A DNA stretch of 64,000 nucleotides from Bradysia coprophila (Eukaryota; Arthropoda; Insecta; Diptera; Sciaridae). Shown here in pieces: positions 31,586-43,608 of this stretch (its first letter is position 1; each line of letters opens with the position of its first letter). The notes beneath the pieces are model-generated. The model saw nothing but the letters and a program-made list of their open reading frames with translations. It searched no databases and was not told where the DNA came from. The stretch lies in assembly GCF_014529535.1 (NCBI RefSeq), contig NW_023503493.1:16338001-16402000 (forward strand), read 5' to 3'. A program made the position numbers and the translations under genes.

Positions 31586-32440
31586 GACTATGCCAATCAT
31601 ATTTATCCAATGATGCCATTTTAAAGGTCATCAATAGTGGTGACTTTATCACTATTTTATTTTACCGGAATCATGCACACATTCAAATAAAAGCATTTCC
31701 GCCAAAAAAAATCATTTTTTAAATTAACGGTCAAAATAATTTCAGTTTTGTGGTGTCACTTACAACTAACTTCACAACAGACATGTCAAGAATTTTGTTT
31801 ACCTGAATGGCAACATATTTTTGTATGTTTTCTTCACATTTTACCGACTGAATTAGCACGAAACGTATTGCAGGCAATTTCTAGGCACATAAAATTAAGG
31901 AATTGAACACTGAATGGCACAATTCACACCAAATTACTTTTAAAAATGAGATTTTCACAACACCCACAATGTTTGACCAAATTAATTTGTCCTTAAAAGT
32001 ATTTCGGAGAATTTGTCCTAAATTCTGTTTAAGACACTAGCATGAGCACACTCGGAACTATTTTCTGTGCGAAATTTAAACTGAATCACTTTGTTTTACG
32101 CGAAATACTACAAATTTTCGACACAAACTTGTTTGAGATTTAAAATTTACTGTCCCGATTTGACATTTCATCAAAACAAAATTCAGTGAATCAGTCAAAA
32201 CTGGATGAACTGAGTGAACAATACTACTCATACTACTGTAATTGCAAAGTGGCAAACTTAAGACCTTATGTGGAATTTGGGTGGAAATGGCGCAAATCAC
32301 ATATTTCAGGAATTTATAAAGTGAAAAATCTTTCCGGTTTCAAGTTTTTTCGTCAAAAGACGAGACACTGGTATCTTTATTTTCAATTTTTAGCTGTTTT
32401 ATGTAAAAAAATTGAGAAGAAAAATCATTTTGGCTTAGTC
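31586..32440. mobile_element. 855-bp TA-flanked element with GACTATGCCAA termini, copy 2
   Basis: Nearly identical to 19270-20121; differences are a handful of substitutions and 1-3 base indels (for example TTCACATTTTACCGAC against TTCACATACCGAC). Flanked by TA (31584-31585, 32441-32442), and inserted into the TATCGATA array of the hAT-type element. Confidence 0.85.
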
Positions 32441-32659
32441 TATTATCGAATTTCGATATTTTGATAATTATCGATAATTATTAAATTATCGATAACAATA
32501 TGATTAATCGATTATCGATAATTTCTTTCGATTGATATTATCGATAATTTTGAACGCCTCCCATCCCTAATCCAAAGTATATAAATACTGAGGTATTGCA
32601 CACATATTGAAATCTTTGGCGTCAAGTTGCAGCTAGTGGTGAGGTGATAGTATGTTGTG

Positions 32660-32775
32660 TTACAAGTATTGTAATGTTGATTTTTTCAGCACTAGACCCA
32701 AGTTTTCCTTACGAGCGGAGCGAGTAAGGAAAATTGGGTCGTGTGCTGAAAAAATCTCATTACAATACGTGTAAT
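32660..32775. mobile_element. 116-bp hairpin element
   Basis: Arms of about 50 bp: TTACAAGTATTGTAATG ... TTTTTTCAGCAC ... CAAGTTTTCCTTAC pair with GTAAGGAAAATTG ... GTGCTGAAAAAAT ... CATTACAATACGTGTAA around a short GAGCGGAGCGA loop. Confidence 0.8.
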
Positions 32776-32784
32776 ACATCATGC

Positions 32785-33040
32785 TTTGTGCCAACCGAGA
32801 ATTGAAATAGACAAGAGCACAAAAAATCATAATTTTCATTGTAAACAATCACTCTTCAAATTTGATCGATCACATTGCTTTGCATTTTCTCAAACGAATG
32901 CTGTAACAACTCATACAAATTCCATATCAACACTGCTTTGAGTGTTGTAATATCACATCAAACGGGTGCTGAAATAAGTCACTTTACAACACTAAAATGA
33001 GTGCTGAAAAGAGTCGTATTTCAATTCTCGGTGGCACAAA
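32785..33040. mobile_element. 256-bp MITE with TTTGTGCCACCGAGAATTGA termini
   Basis: Left TTTGTGCCAACCGAGAATTG, right CAATTCTCGGTGGCACAAA, inverted with one extra base. The interior has two GTGCTGAAA copies and AGTGTTGTAA/TTACAACACT. Adjacent to the preceding hairpin, so the two may be parts of one composite. Confidence 0.75.
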
Positions 33041-33346
33041 TACGATTCCATACAAACTCAGCAGATGCAACATTAGTCATTATGATGATGGCAACATTAT
33101 AAAAATTAACTCACCGGGAACCATATTTTTCTAATCCGCTGAGGGATTGCATTACCTTCAGTGTTTAAATATGCTATTATCACATACTCGGCAAGCCTCG
33201 ACTTCTTCGTGACAAGTGTGTAATATATATTATCACATACGCGCGGTGTTCGGATGTCAAAATTACTTATCTAGAAGAATAATTCAAAGATTACACTTCA
33301 GGTGTATTGTGTATGTTGTTGTCTTGTTTTCGCTATCAGTCTCGGC

Positions 33347-34067
33347 CAGTGGCGCCCAAAAAAATTTAAGAATAAGAAAATACTGTTGACCTAAGATTTT
33401 ACGATACACGAATTTTTCATGTTTTAGAAATATTTATTTTTTAAGGAAAAATGATTTTAGACAAGATCTACACATACCCAAGTTGACTGTATTTTGATGA
33501 ACGTAAATAGGGTTCCCAGAGGAAAATTTTAAAAAGAAGAAAATTGACAGGGAAAAAGAGTATAAAAAGAGCAAATCATAGCTAATGGCTCTGGCGTATT
33601 AATACTTAGCAGTACTTCTCAGGTTTTTCGTTCTTTTTATCAAATTTTCGATGAAACTTCATTACTAGAAAGTGCTATGGAAAATTGCAATCGGAATCAT
33701 AGCGAATAATGTAGCGAAGCGAGCAATTTTTTTTCACAATTTTTAGCGTGCGTTTTGACGTCTGGATAGTTTCTAAAAATGCATTTCAAGAAAGCACTAG
33801 AGCTGAACTTTGAAAATTTCCAAGAAAGTATACAATTTCGCAATAGTTTTCATGTGAAGTGGTTGCTCATGATTCATTTGCATCATTTTATTATTTCATA
33901 AAAGTATCGACAAACATATGGCCGCGCAGCGATTTTTTTTTAAATTATACCGAAAAGAAGCCGTTTTACTGAAAAAAGTGTTGGCGATTTAGGGTGGTGC
34001 TCAGCCTCGATGAATTTGCTGAGGGTGGTGCCCGAGCCGCTGGGCACCACTGAAGTCGGCGCCACTG
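33347..34067. mobile_element. 721-bp non-autonomous hAT element
   Basis: Begins CAGTGGCGCC and ends GGCGCCACTG (perfect 10-bp inverted ends), flanked by the 8-bp direct repeat GTCTCGGC at 33339-33346 and 34068-34075. CAG ends and an 8-bp duplication are diagnostic of hAT. No transposase frame; the right subterminal part is GC-richer (GGGTGGTGCTCAGCCTCGAT). Confidence 0.92.
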
Positions 34068-34075
34068 GTCTCGGC

Positions 34076-37000
34076 AAACCTCGACTTCTTCGTGACAAGT
34101 GTGTAATATATATTTCATACAGCACCTAACAGGTCTAGTCTGTATCTTTACACAACTCACACAATTCTACCAGTCAGGTAATTTTTTTTAACTTGTTTTG
34201 TTTAGCACGCCATACTGTTATTTTTTCAAATTTCATTCTTCATACGTCAATTTTTAGTTTTTCCGCGATATTTATAAGCTGATTGAGACATACCCTTGGC
34301 CTACCCTCGTATCAGGCATTTAAAGCTGCCTGATCTAACTTTGTTTCATTTGAGGTATTGGCAAAATAAGTGATATGCCGTCTGCCGTCTGCCGTCTAAT
34401 GAAAGGAATCTGAATTAACCACTACTTCATATATCCGTAATGTGAAAATGTCTTTTATCACTAAAGCATTCTCATCTAAAATAGGATAGACAACAGAGTT
34501 GTTCGCTTCGTACCGGGTTCATTATTTATTATTCGCTTAATGAGTGGTTTTTCATGTTGAATTAGTTCGTCTGAAGTGCATTTGAAAAGCAAACAGACTC
34601 GTATACAAATCAAATCATGCATTATAATTACATGTTTTATGCTGTTGAAAGAGTCGTCATACATAGGTCGAGTTTTTCTTTTTACGGAAAGTTTGTGAGG
34701 CAAGCTTTCCGCTGCTATTGTTAGCAGTCCTTTCCTTGACTAATTCTTCAAGTTGCAAAGAACTTCATGAATAATAAATAGAACTTGTATCCTTGAATTC
34801 ACTGGAACACTTTCTTTTGTTATGTTATGCATCGGAAATATAATTGGCATGGAAGTGGGTTTTTAATTCACACCATAAGTGCGCTCACAATGCAAATGAA
34901 ACAAAAATAACGTATAATGAGACGTGCGCGCTACGCATGTATCATCAATACAGCTTCAAACATAGGTTTTCATTCATTGAAGAGCATTCATTAACTATAC
35001 CAATTTAATGCAAACAATGATGGAGAAGTGCATTGGAACGAATTCTACTTGAAGTAGAATAATATTTCATAAAATAAATAAATGTAGCACAGGTAACATC
35101 GCCCATATCCTCGTCTATATGTATTTTACATGAGAAATTACATTGTAATTTCTTCGTTCGTCGAATCACCCGAAAGAATTCAAACAATATTTCAGTCAAC
35201 ACCAAATTAAAGTTAATTTTTATTGCCGAACCGTTTACCAGATTTAAAAGTCGTATATTTACGACGAAAGAAAATAAACAATTTTCTGGAAAAAGAACAT
35301 TTTCAGAATTGTTTGCCAGATGAATGACACAAATTAGAGTGTCATGTCGTCGTGAGCCATATAAATTTTAATCGAATGTGATTAATTTGGTGTTTTCTCT
35401 TCCATTCTTTTCTATTTCACTCGCCTTCAGATATCCAAAACCATTTGTTCGCATCGCTCATACATTCGTTCATTCAACAAAATTTTAACTTGGGAATTAG
35501 AAATAACATTTTAAGGTATTCTGTTCCCGTATTATTCGAATAAAAATTCCTTAAACATCACACCAAAACCACGGTGTAAACAATCTTAAATCAGTGGCCT
35601 TTCTCCCTCGGCGCTAATTATTCACTTGGGATTATTGACGTTGAACATGAAAAATAAAACCGATAAATTATGTGTGTGGTGCGCGACCCGCTTAAATAAA
35701 CATTTATCAAACGCGAATTGATTCATTTTATTATCATTAAGTTCATTCATTATAATTTCTATATCAGAACTCCGAAAAATAAACCGCAAAATTTTTTGGA
35801 AATTTATTGCGATATTGAAATTGGATAGAACGAGAAAATCAAAAACCTTTTAGGCAAGATGCCTCTTCACATCATTCTGTGCGCCACTTTACAATGAAAG
35901 GGAAAAAAATCTTTTCCCGTTTCTTTCTTTTTCGTCTTAAAGCGAAGAAAGTATATCTAATGTTGAGCTTTTATCGTTTTATGTACCTACGTAGATACAC
36001 TCGTGTACTCGTTAGTAAATGGATACGATGATTTTGTATTTTGCTTGATGTATCCATTGAGTCTTTCATGATTATTTGTGTAAAAAATGGGCATCAAATT
36101 TGTAATTTTCTTTCAATTCATTAGAATTTTTTAGGGTTCGATTTTAGAACCATAATTTTACTCTTGGTTGGATGGATTAATGGATATATAAATACAAATT
36201 TATGAAGAGGCCATTATAAATGAAGCCAACTTAATATTACGACTGAATCCACTCCATCAAAAATTAAGTTCCAAGGATTTAATTAGGCGACGACTCTTCA
36301 AAAAAGTTAGATTTCAATTTTCCTGTCCCATTTCGAAAAAATTTTCCCTGAAAACATTCAATTTTATCATATTAATTACGTTTTCTTAACTAAGAATTCA
36401 CTTTCAATGGGATTCAGAAGGACATGAGCAACTAATGTCTTTGTTTGAAAAAAGCTCTGCGTTTGCTGACACAAATTTCCTCGAATTCCGTTTTTTCTTT
36501 CTTTTACTTTCGACATTTTCTGATCAGACCCTCGCTCTGTTTATCAAGAAAAGCAATAAACGCTCGTATCCGTCATAATTAGTTGGTATTTGTAGGGAAA
36601 AAAGGAAACCAAAGCACAAAGTTTTTTCATTGCTTCCCGAAAATCGCATTAATCGATTACCATTTACAATGTATATATACGAAGTGTGAGCACACTGTAA
36701 TAGAACCGAGACACACCAATGTATAATTTGCACAAACTTAACACCCCATGGGAACGGTATGCTTTATGGAGACTTACACAAAAAACTTGTCCCTGTCAAA
36801 GATTATTTCTCGTCATTTTTCTTCATTCAAAATGTTGTATAGATACACATTGTGAATGGTTAGTATGGCGGGGTACAATATAATACTCTCGAAATATGTG
36901 GGTTATTCATAATCTAATATAGCCATAGAGTTAAACAAACGATCTGAAATATGAGAAAAAAAAGGCTGGAAGAAAGACGTCGTTTTTTTCTCTTCCCTTG

Positions 37001-38104
37001 TTGGATGATAAAAATGTAAATAACCTTCTTGCGGTTATATGCTCCTGGTATGCTATTGTAATATGGTAAGTGTATGAAAATCGAATATGGAAGAATGGAA
37101 AAATGAATTGGATTTTTTTCGGGAATGGTTTGAAATATCGTATGAATTTATGGAGATGTGCCAGATATTCCATTATATATCGACGATGTTTTATTTATAT
37201 TTTTTGTCGCTTTACACTTTGTCATTTTCTATGTATATCTCCACCATCTTCGCAAGAGTGTTGATGTACCAAATTTATGAGTGTTTTTGGGGACAAATTA
37301 GTTTCGTTCAGGAAATGATAAAATCGAAGGTAGTGCCTTTATTAAAGCTTAGTTTTTGGTGTCGTTAATCACACATTTTTTATGTGACCGAATCAAGCAT
37401 TTAATAAACCGATAAAACCTATGCAAAATAAACGAAAATCCAAACGAAATCACACAATTGATTTCGACATAAAACTCACCCACTTAAGAATCAATAAAAA
37501 AAAGTTTTTTTTATTTGTTTTTATCATTTGGCATATATACCTTCGACCATAAAACTGCTAAAGATGTGCCATGGGCTACATTTTATACAATGTACATGAA
37601 AGAAGGACAAAATTATATTGTAAGGTATGCCCTGAGGAAATAATATCAGATGTACCCGATATACGAGAAAAAGATGTCGTTGTGTATTTGTGAAGTACCT
37701 TTGGAACAAATGAATTCAATAAAAAAAGTAAAACTTTTCTTCATCTCTTTTGTATTTTTTTTGTGTATCTTTGGCATAGGTCAGATCGTTGAAATGGAAT
37801 ATTTGTGTAAAGAGCTGGTAATAAGATTTCAAATGAATGCTTATTAGTTCGGCAATGGTTTACAACCGATAAAGGTTGTTTCATATTACATCAGCAGATA
37901 TGCCGACCACACGGAAAATAGAAACGTTTTAAAAGTGGCACAGAATATATTGATGATGTAAAGAGATACATTAAACTGGAGGAGTATTTATGGTTTATTT
38001 TTGTCATACAATCTAGAAATGATACCAACGACACGACCTTCGTTCTACACCCTAAATGTAGTATTTTTCTTATTTATTCGATCGACAGAAAGCATTACTT
38101 TTAA
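34076..38104. other. 4-kb AT-rich stretch, no gene recognised
   Basis: Several 60-93-codon frames exist (for example 37087-37368, aromatic and hydrophobic) but none shows a family motif or convincing splice context. A short (GCCGTCT)n run is at 34378-34396. Confidence 0.4.
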
Positions 38105-38305
38105 AATATTTCAGAAACGACTAATAATCTGTTATCGACACCAAACTGCGATTGTGGGCATGTGGAACATACGACGAATCACATCGTATAGGACATTGAG
38201 AATAGAAAATTCGAAGGTGGCATATCAAGGTTCAACGAATTCAAACCAGAAGCCGTAAGGTGGTTGCAATTGATGTACGTGCAGAAGCTAAATCTTTGCT
38301 CTTAA
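38105..38305 (+). pseudogene. Decayed non-LTR retrotransposon ORF, extreme C-terminus
   Basis: One frame reads NNLLSTPNCDCGHVEHTTN, then HIV, an in-frame TAG at 38189-38191, then FEGGISRFNEFKPEAVRWLQ and LMYVQKLNLCS before TAA. The CxCG...TT.HI pattern followed by a W-L segment is the usual C-terminal zinc-like motif after the reverse transcriptase or RNase H in many insect LINEs. A stop also closes the frame upstream at 38102-38104, so only a relic remains. Family not assignable. Confidence 0.55.
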
Positions 38306-40098
38306 ATTCTTTTTTTTTTCAAGAGTACTTTCTATGTTTTGAATTATTGAATTTTTATGTGTGAGACGATGTGTGGTTGATGTTCAGTGTAAAATTACCA
38401 TACGAAAGAATAGATAATCTGTTATCAAAAGCAACGATAGAAGTAGTAAGCGATAAACTACGGTTTATGTGGTCTAATATAGTAAGTAAAATGAGTGTCA
38501 AAACAAATGAAGTACAAGATTTTGTATCAAAAGCTTGGCGTCATCAGAAGTAGTTCGATAGATCGATGGTGTTACCCTTTACTAATATCTTAAGGTGTAC
38601 AATGTACACTGTACATAGAGACAATTATATCATGCAATCATGCTAGTTTGAATATAAAGATTGGGTTGATATGAAGAAAAAGTCAATCGAAGAAAGAAAA
38701 AAAAATCAAACGGAAAAAGAGATTAAATTTGTTTGAAGACACTCGAGATTGTGCCTTAAAAAAACTCGCACATCAAATGGAAGACAGAAATAAAGATCGA
38801 AACAAGAAAACCGAATAGAGAACTTAAAGAAATAAAAACAATTTTATTCCAATTTGAGGTAAAGTGGAATTCTTTTCATGTTTTCCAAATTGCTGTTTGA
38901 TATTCAGGATAACAAATTCGCAAATAATACTTTTTTTTGGTAAAATATTTATCATTGATACCACCCATATATGTACACACTTACACATACAGACACACAC
39001 CACACATCCCTTCCTATTTTGAATATTTGATCTAAATCGGATGTTTTCTTGATTCAATTCAAATTTACAGGTAAAACATACACTTTGTATTCCATCTACC
39101 AAAAAAAAATACGAAATTTACGATTTAAGGGGCTGATTTTCAAATTTGATATTGATGAAAAGACGAAAAAAGTAAATGATAACGAGATTTTCGGGTTTTT
39201 TTCTTCTTATTTTTTCTTATCTCGATTTAACAATCTGTTCATTTCGTATCTCTATTTGCAATGTGATAATCCCATACATTTCATTTCTTCAATTGCTGGA
39301 TCAATTATTTTTCTCATTTTCATATAACATCAAAAAAAACAATTTTTTTAAAAACTTACTCATGGTAATACACGAGCTTAGTGACACCAAGCTCTGTTAT
39401 ATTCAGAGTTACATTGAACTGGATATTTATTTCGATGTCGGATATTGTCTTATTATTCAGGATATTGTGGATTTGACGTAAATTTTCAAATACACCGTGC
39501 GACAATCAATTTCGTGCCGAAGTTTGCATGTACCAGCTGTACGTATTCTTACACATATTTAGTTTCGTATATCGTACTCATTAAGAAGTAATAGTCGTGG
39601 GTGGTAGTGGCAGACTTGCATAAGCAAGTACAGGAAAACCCATCATCTGGTAGCTTCAGTAAACTTCGATTCAAAAGTTACCGACCAGGCTGACAGTTTT
39701 TTTTTAAATTCTGCAATTTGCAATTGAACTGTGTCCAAAGACGCTGAGCTTGTGTTTTGATTGTTTGCTATTGGAGGGTGTTTGTGGAACAGCTGCTGAG
39801 TTCAGCTGGTAAAGAACCGGACATTTCTACTTTTTGCTGTACCTAATTTATAAGTATTTTTACAAGTTCTTCAATCGCTCAAACTAGCGTTCAGACATCT
39901 AGACTGCTAACTTAAATTTACAGAAACGAAGTAATAGATTCAAATATTTTATCGCATACGGTGTGTGTGTATTGTGCGCTATATACATGACGTACATAAG
40001 AGTAAACAAATTTACCCTAGATAGCTAAAGGTTTTGCAAGCAAAATTATGGCACTATAAAAAGAGATGTTTGCCTACTGAGATAAAATACCTCACTGA
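38306..40098. other. AT-rich stretch, no gene recognised
   Basis: A 60-codon frame at 38371-38553 and others at 39.0-39.5 kb lack motifs. A short CA/ACAC-rich run occurs near 38978-39004. Confidence 0.4.
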
Positions 40099-40180
40099 TA
40101 TAAGGCTGTATATAAGAGACTCGTACTAATACTCGCGCAAGCGCTCGTATACGTACACGTCTCTTATATACAGCCTTATA
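40099..40180. mobile_element. 82-bp hairpin
   Basis: A perfect 22-bp stem, TATAAGGCTGTATATAAGAG and onward against CTCTTATATACAGCCTTATA, around a loop that is itself partly symmetrical (TACTCGCGCAAGCGCTCGTA). Confidence 0.8.
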
Positions 40181-42255
40181 GCAGTAATGTACTATTATAT
40201 GTCTCTGTCGAGGTCTCTGTGTGGTAAGACTAGCGTTATGCATCAGCTCGAAAAGGGAGTTTTAGCTTCGCAACAAGTATATGAGCCTGAGTCCAAATGA
40301 TTAGTTTGACGAGTTGGATTATGATCCACGCCTTCGGCTTAGGATCACAATCATAAACATTTGGACACAGGATATAATATTTATTCCTGTGCCACTCTTA
40401 CTGTTTGTAAAAGGTAAACATTTCGAATGAGGAATGAGAGCTAGTATAAACTGCATTGGTGAAATGTAATATGAACCACCTTTTAATCAACATTTATTGT
40501 AATTTAAAATAACAATGTTATATTCCAAAAAAAATCCGTTCTTCCATTGTCGGATCAATTACTTTTCTAATTTTGGTAAAATATTTACACCAACATAACT
40601 TTTGTCCCTGTTCGTTGCACTCCACTAAGCCCTATTATGTTCTGATCTACATTAAACTGAACCTTTAAAAAGAGGAGAAAAAAATTTATATTTAAAGCTC
40701 ACCACTTCACTTCCCATAAAATAAGATAAAAGTTTCTGATAAATCTTTTGCAATTTTATGTAAACTGTTATCCAGCATAATCTCCTTATGTTATAAATAT
40801 TCAAAAGTTTAAAATTCTCCATGGCCCTTTTATCAAGCATATGATTGTAGAACCAAACCATACATAAAATGGCATAGACTACATGCAAATATTTAAACGC
40901 TCGTCCTGAATCAAGATAAATTTTTTTTTTCTTAAGGACGTAAGTAGTTGCACACATTCTGTCCTCGTAGAATTTTTAAACCGTGTCGTGTAGCATGGCT
41001 CCTAACATTATATAATCGTATATAATGTAAAATGTGATTTCATAGTTAAACTTATCAAATTTATGAATCTTTAAGCAAACAAAAAAAAAATAACAAGCAA
41101 AAATGTTTATGCAAAAATATCATTTTAGTTAGAACATATACAGACGAAAAAGACACAGAATAGCGATACACTATGGTATGAATACGGTATGTGTACGAAA
41201 ACAAACAAGCAGTGGCAAAGTAAGGTGTTACGGAATACGTTGCGATAAAATTATAATATTCCTTACGAAATCTTTTGGCACGAAAAAGAAATATTTTTTT
41301 GCAGCTCGAGAGTCATAATTTCTTAATATTAAATTGAAACACGCGCAGTAAAGTTAAATAATTAAATAATTCTATCGGAAGGATTTCTCTTTTGAAATAT
41401 ATAAGGTCATTCGATTGGATATGTTTTGAAAAGACAATTTCCAATATTTTCAGTTACAAAATATCACAGTCTAGCTTCACAGAACCAAGCTTTGACATTT
41501 CAATATAGATATTTGTTCAACTCTGATAGTGGGCGATTGGAAACACAAAATTTTTCGGGTAAAGCTTATCATGGCGCCACGTTAGTAAGGCGCCGTGACG
41601 CAAGTCCTCACCACAAAAAATTTTAATTTTTAGGTACGGATGAATAGCAACTTTTTTACTTTTCCCTCTTTGCTCCAACGTCAAATTATGTTATTCGTAG
41701 TCGGGACTTCAGTTAACCGAGCTTGCATTTCAAAGCTTAAGTGTTTGTGTGAAGGCAGCTCGGAAAAAGGTCAAATTTGACTTATTTTAAAATGATGAAT
41801 TTGACCAACCCTTTGTATGTTTGGAACTATATCGTGCGTGATTAATAATCACTGATTATAAGACATTCGGCAAAAAATTTGGTCTAAATGATCTTGTATG
41901 GGAGCTAGGGCATTCGGAAGTTGCCATAGTAGACATTCATACCTACCTTGATAGATAATGGTTATTTATGATATCAAGTGCAAAGCACTTCATTAGGCTC
42001 TAGACGTGTAATTTTGATATGAGGCTGCAGGCCGTGTGTCATAATACACATCGTGAGTACTTTTATGCGGCAAAGGCATCTAAAATTTACAAATTTTGCT
42101 TGATATGGTGCTGAGTTACATACATAACTATTTTATCAAGTTACAATTTCACATAATATGTAATGAGTGCGTTGAGAACCTTGCCTAAACTTGTCTACAT
42201 TGTCAAACTTTGTGTGGTGGCACCACCTTCTTGATCAACTCAGTAGTGTCTTACC
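40181..42255. other. AT-rich stretch, no gene recognised
   Basis: Only a short local symmetry near 40319-40355 (GATTATGATCC ... GGATCACAATC) was noticed. Confidence 0.4.
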
Positions 42256-42392
42256 CAATGAATGTACAAACCAGGTATGGTCTGTTCATACAAACCGGAG
42301 GACAGGGACATAGCGATTTCATATGAAATCGCTATGTCCACCGCTACATACAAAGTTTGATATTCGACCATACCTTGTGTTGACATTCATTG
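42256..42392. mobile_element. 137-bp MITE with a perfect central palindrome
   Basis: Ends CAATGAATGT and ACATTCATTG; second block AGGTATGGTC / GACCATACCT. The centre at 42308-42340 is a perfect palindrome around GATTTCATATGAAATC (GGACATAGCG ... CGCTATGTCC). Confidence 0.8.
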
Positions 42393-42455
42393 GTCTCATC
42401 ATGTTATTTCAGAGACTTGCCATCTCTGTCTATGTAGGTTGAGTCTGTGTATCGT

Positions 42456-42580
42456 TAAGCTGCGAGCGCACTTACACCGTTTAGCTCTCCGTTTACGTTT
42501 TAACAATGGAAAGTGGGAGGAGCTTCCATTGTTCACTCGTAAACGGAGTGCTAAACGGCGTAAGTGCGCTCGCAGCCTTA
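42456..42580. mobile_element. 125-bp MITE with GCTGCGAGCGCACTTAC arms
   Basis: CTGCGAGCGCACTTACACCG then TTTAGC and CTCCGTTTACG on the left are returned in reverse on the right (GTAAGTGCGCTCGCAGCC) with few mismatches. The arms are GC-rich against an AT-rich background. Confidence 0.85.
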
Positions 42581-43140
42581 GCAGCTCAAATTTATAATTA
42601 TTAAACGCATTCACGCAAGCACAAACACATTTTACATGCTAACGGGAAGGTCTTTTGTGTAGAGTTAAATACTAAAAGGAACAATTTAAATTAACCAAAC
42701 GAAAAAGTGTAGTGCCTGAAAATGGACAGAATAATTGAAGAAATTGCAGAAGTGCTACTTTTCTGTGTTTTTGTTCGACTGTCTCTAATCTATTTGTACC
42801 CAAGTAAGTACTAAGAAAATTATTTTCAAAAAATTGTGTGGTAGAACCGACGCGAATCAGCATGTTTCTTTCAATAAATTTGTTAACAATTGATTAATAG
42901 AGTGGTGTTTGGCGAAATATCTTTAAAATTTCTTGTACTGTAAAAGAGTTGAAAATATTAAAATGACGCTCACTCAGTGTGAATATTTAGGCCGAATAGA
43001 TAATACAGTTGTTTTGTTTTTGAGGTGAACTTCGTTGTTGATTTGCTGCTATAAAAAACTGTTATTTTTTAGAGGTTAGGCTAATGTCAGTTGAATGAGA
43101 ATTTAAAGTGTAAAATTGGTCTTATGTGTGCGAGACATTT

Positions 43141-43230
43141 GTTTAAATGTACGAATGCGTTGGTTAAAGAAGTAAAACAGAGGACACCATATTTCTCCTC
43201 TACTCTAACCAAAGCATTCGTACATTTGAA
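43141..43230. mobile_element. 90-bp hairpin with AAATGTACGAATGC arms
   Basis: GTTTAAATGTACGAATGCGT and TTGGTTA pair with TAACCAAAGCATTCGTACAT and TTGAAC; loop about 40 bases (AAAGAAGTAAAACAGAGG region). Confidence 0.75.
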
Positions 43231-43439
43231 CAAGTGCCTTGCTCCCTACTATTGTTTCAAATTCTTAAAAAACATAGCTAACGCCGACCCGTACGAAACA
43301 CCTATTCGTATCAAAAGCCTTTAATGTGAAACTCTTTATTTCTCTTACTTCGTACTCTTCTCTACTAAAAAGCTATTCGCCCTTAAAAATCATTTACATT
43401 ATCCACTCTTTGCCTTGTTATCATATACAAATAAATGGT

Positions 43440-43575
43440 GTCGGGGAATCTCGCACACGCGATCATAGTATGCGTCCTTTTACGACATGTAACGAAAAGT
43501 CATGACTGTGCGAGATTCACCACTTAGAGGTGAATCTCGCACACCATGAATTTGTGTGGTGTGCGAGATTACCCT
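43440..43575. mobile_element. About 135-bp MITE with four AATCTCGCACAC motifs
   Basis: Outer ends GTCGGGGAATCTCGCACAC and GTGTGCGAGATTACCCTACC are inverted. An inner palindrome at 43516-43551 has TGTGCGAGATTCACC on both sides of CTTAGAG, in opposite orientations. The same 12-base motif therefore occurs four times, two in each direction. Confidence 0.75.
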
Positions 43576-43608
43576 ACCCCAAATAAATTGCCGGAGGCAA
43601 TATAGACA

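Larger units (their letters stand above)
31341..32569. mobile_element. hAT-type non-autonomous element built on TATCGATAAT repeats, with a nested insertion
   Basis: Left end TAGGCATGGGCGATAATG, right end ACGCCTCCCATCCCTA; the outer bases form an imperfect inverted repeat (TAGGNATGGG). The 8 bases ATCCAAAG occur directly on both sides (31333-31340 and 32570-32577), the target duplication size of hAT transposons. The original body is an array of TATCGATAAT-type units (31360-31585 and 32441-32550), itself largely self-complementary. The middle, 31586-32440, is a separate TA-flanked element. No transposase. Confidence 0.85.
32578..33346. other. Gap with hairpin elements, no gene
   Basis: Contains the two hairpin-type elements at 32660-32775 and 32785-33040 and the string CGACTTCTTCGTGACAAGTG (33200), which recurs at 34082 after the hAT element. 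Confidence 0.5.

Noticed and set aside
37087..37368. 93-codon hydrophobic frame that might suggest a chemoreceptor exon
   Set aside because: No receptor motif, no acceptor or donor that extends it, and aromatic/Ile/Phe-rich frames are expected in AT-rich DNA.
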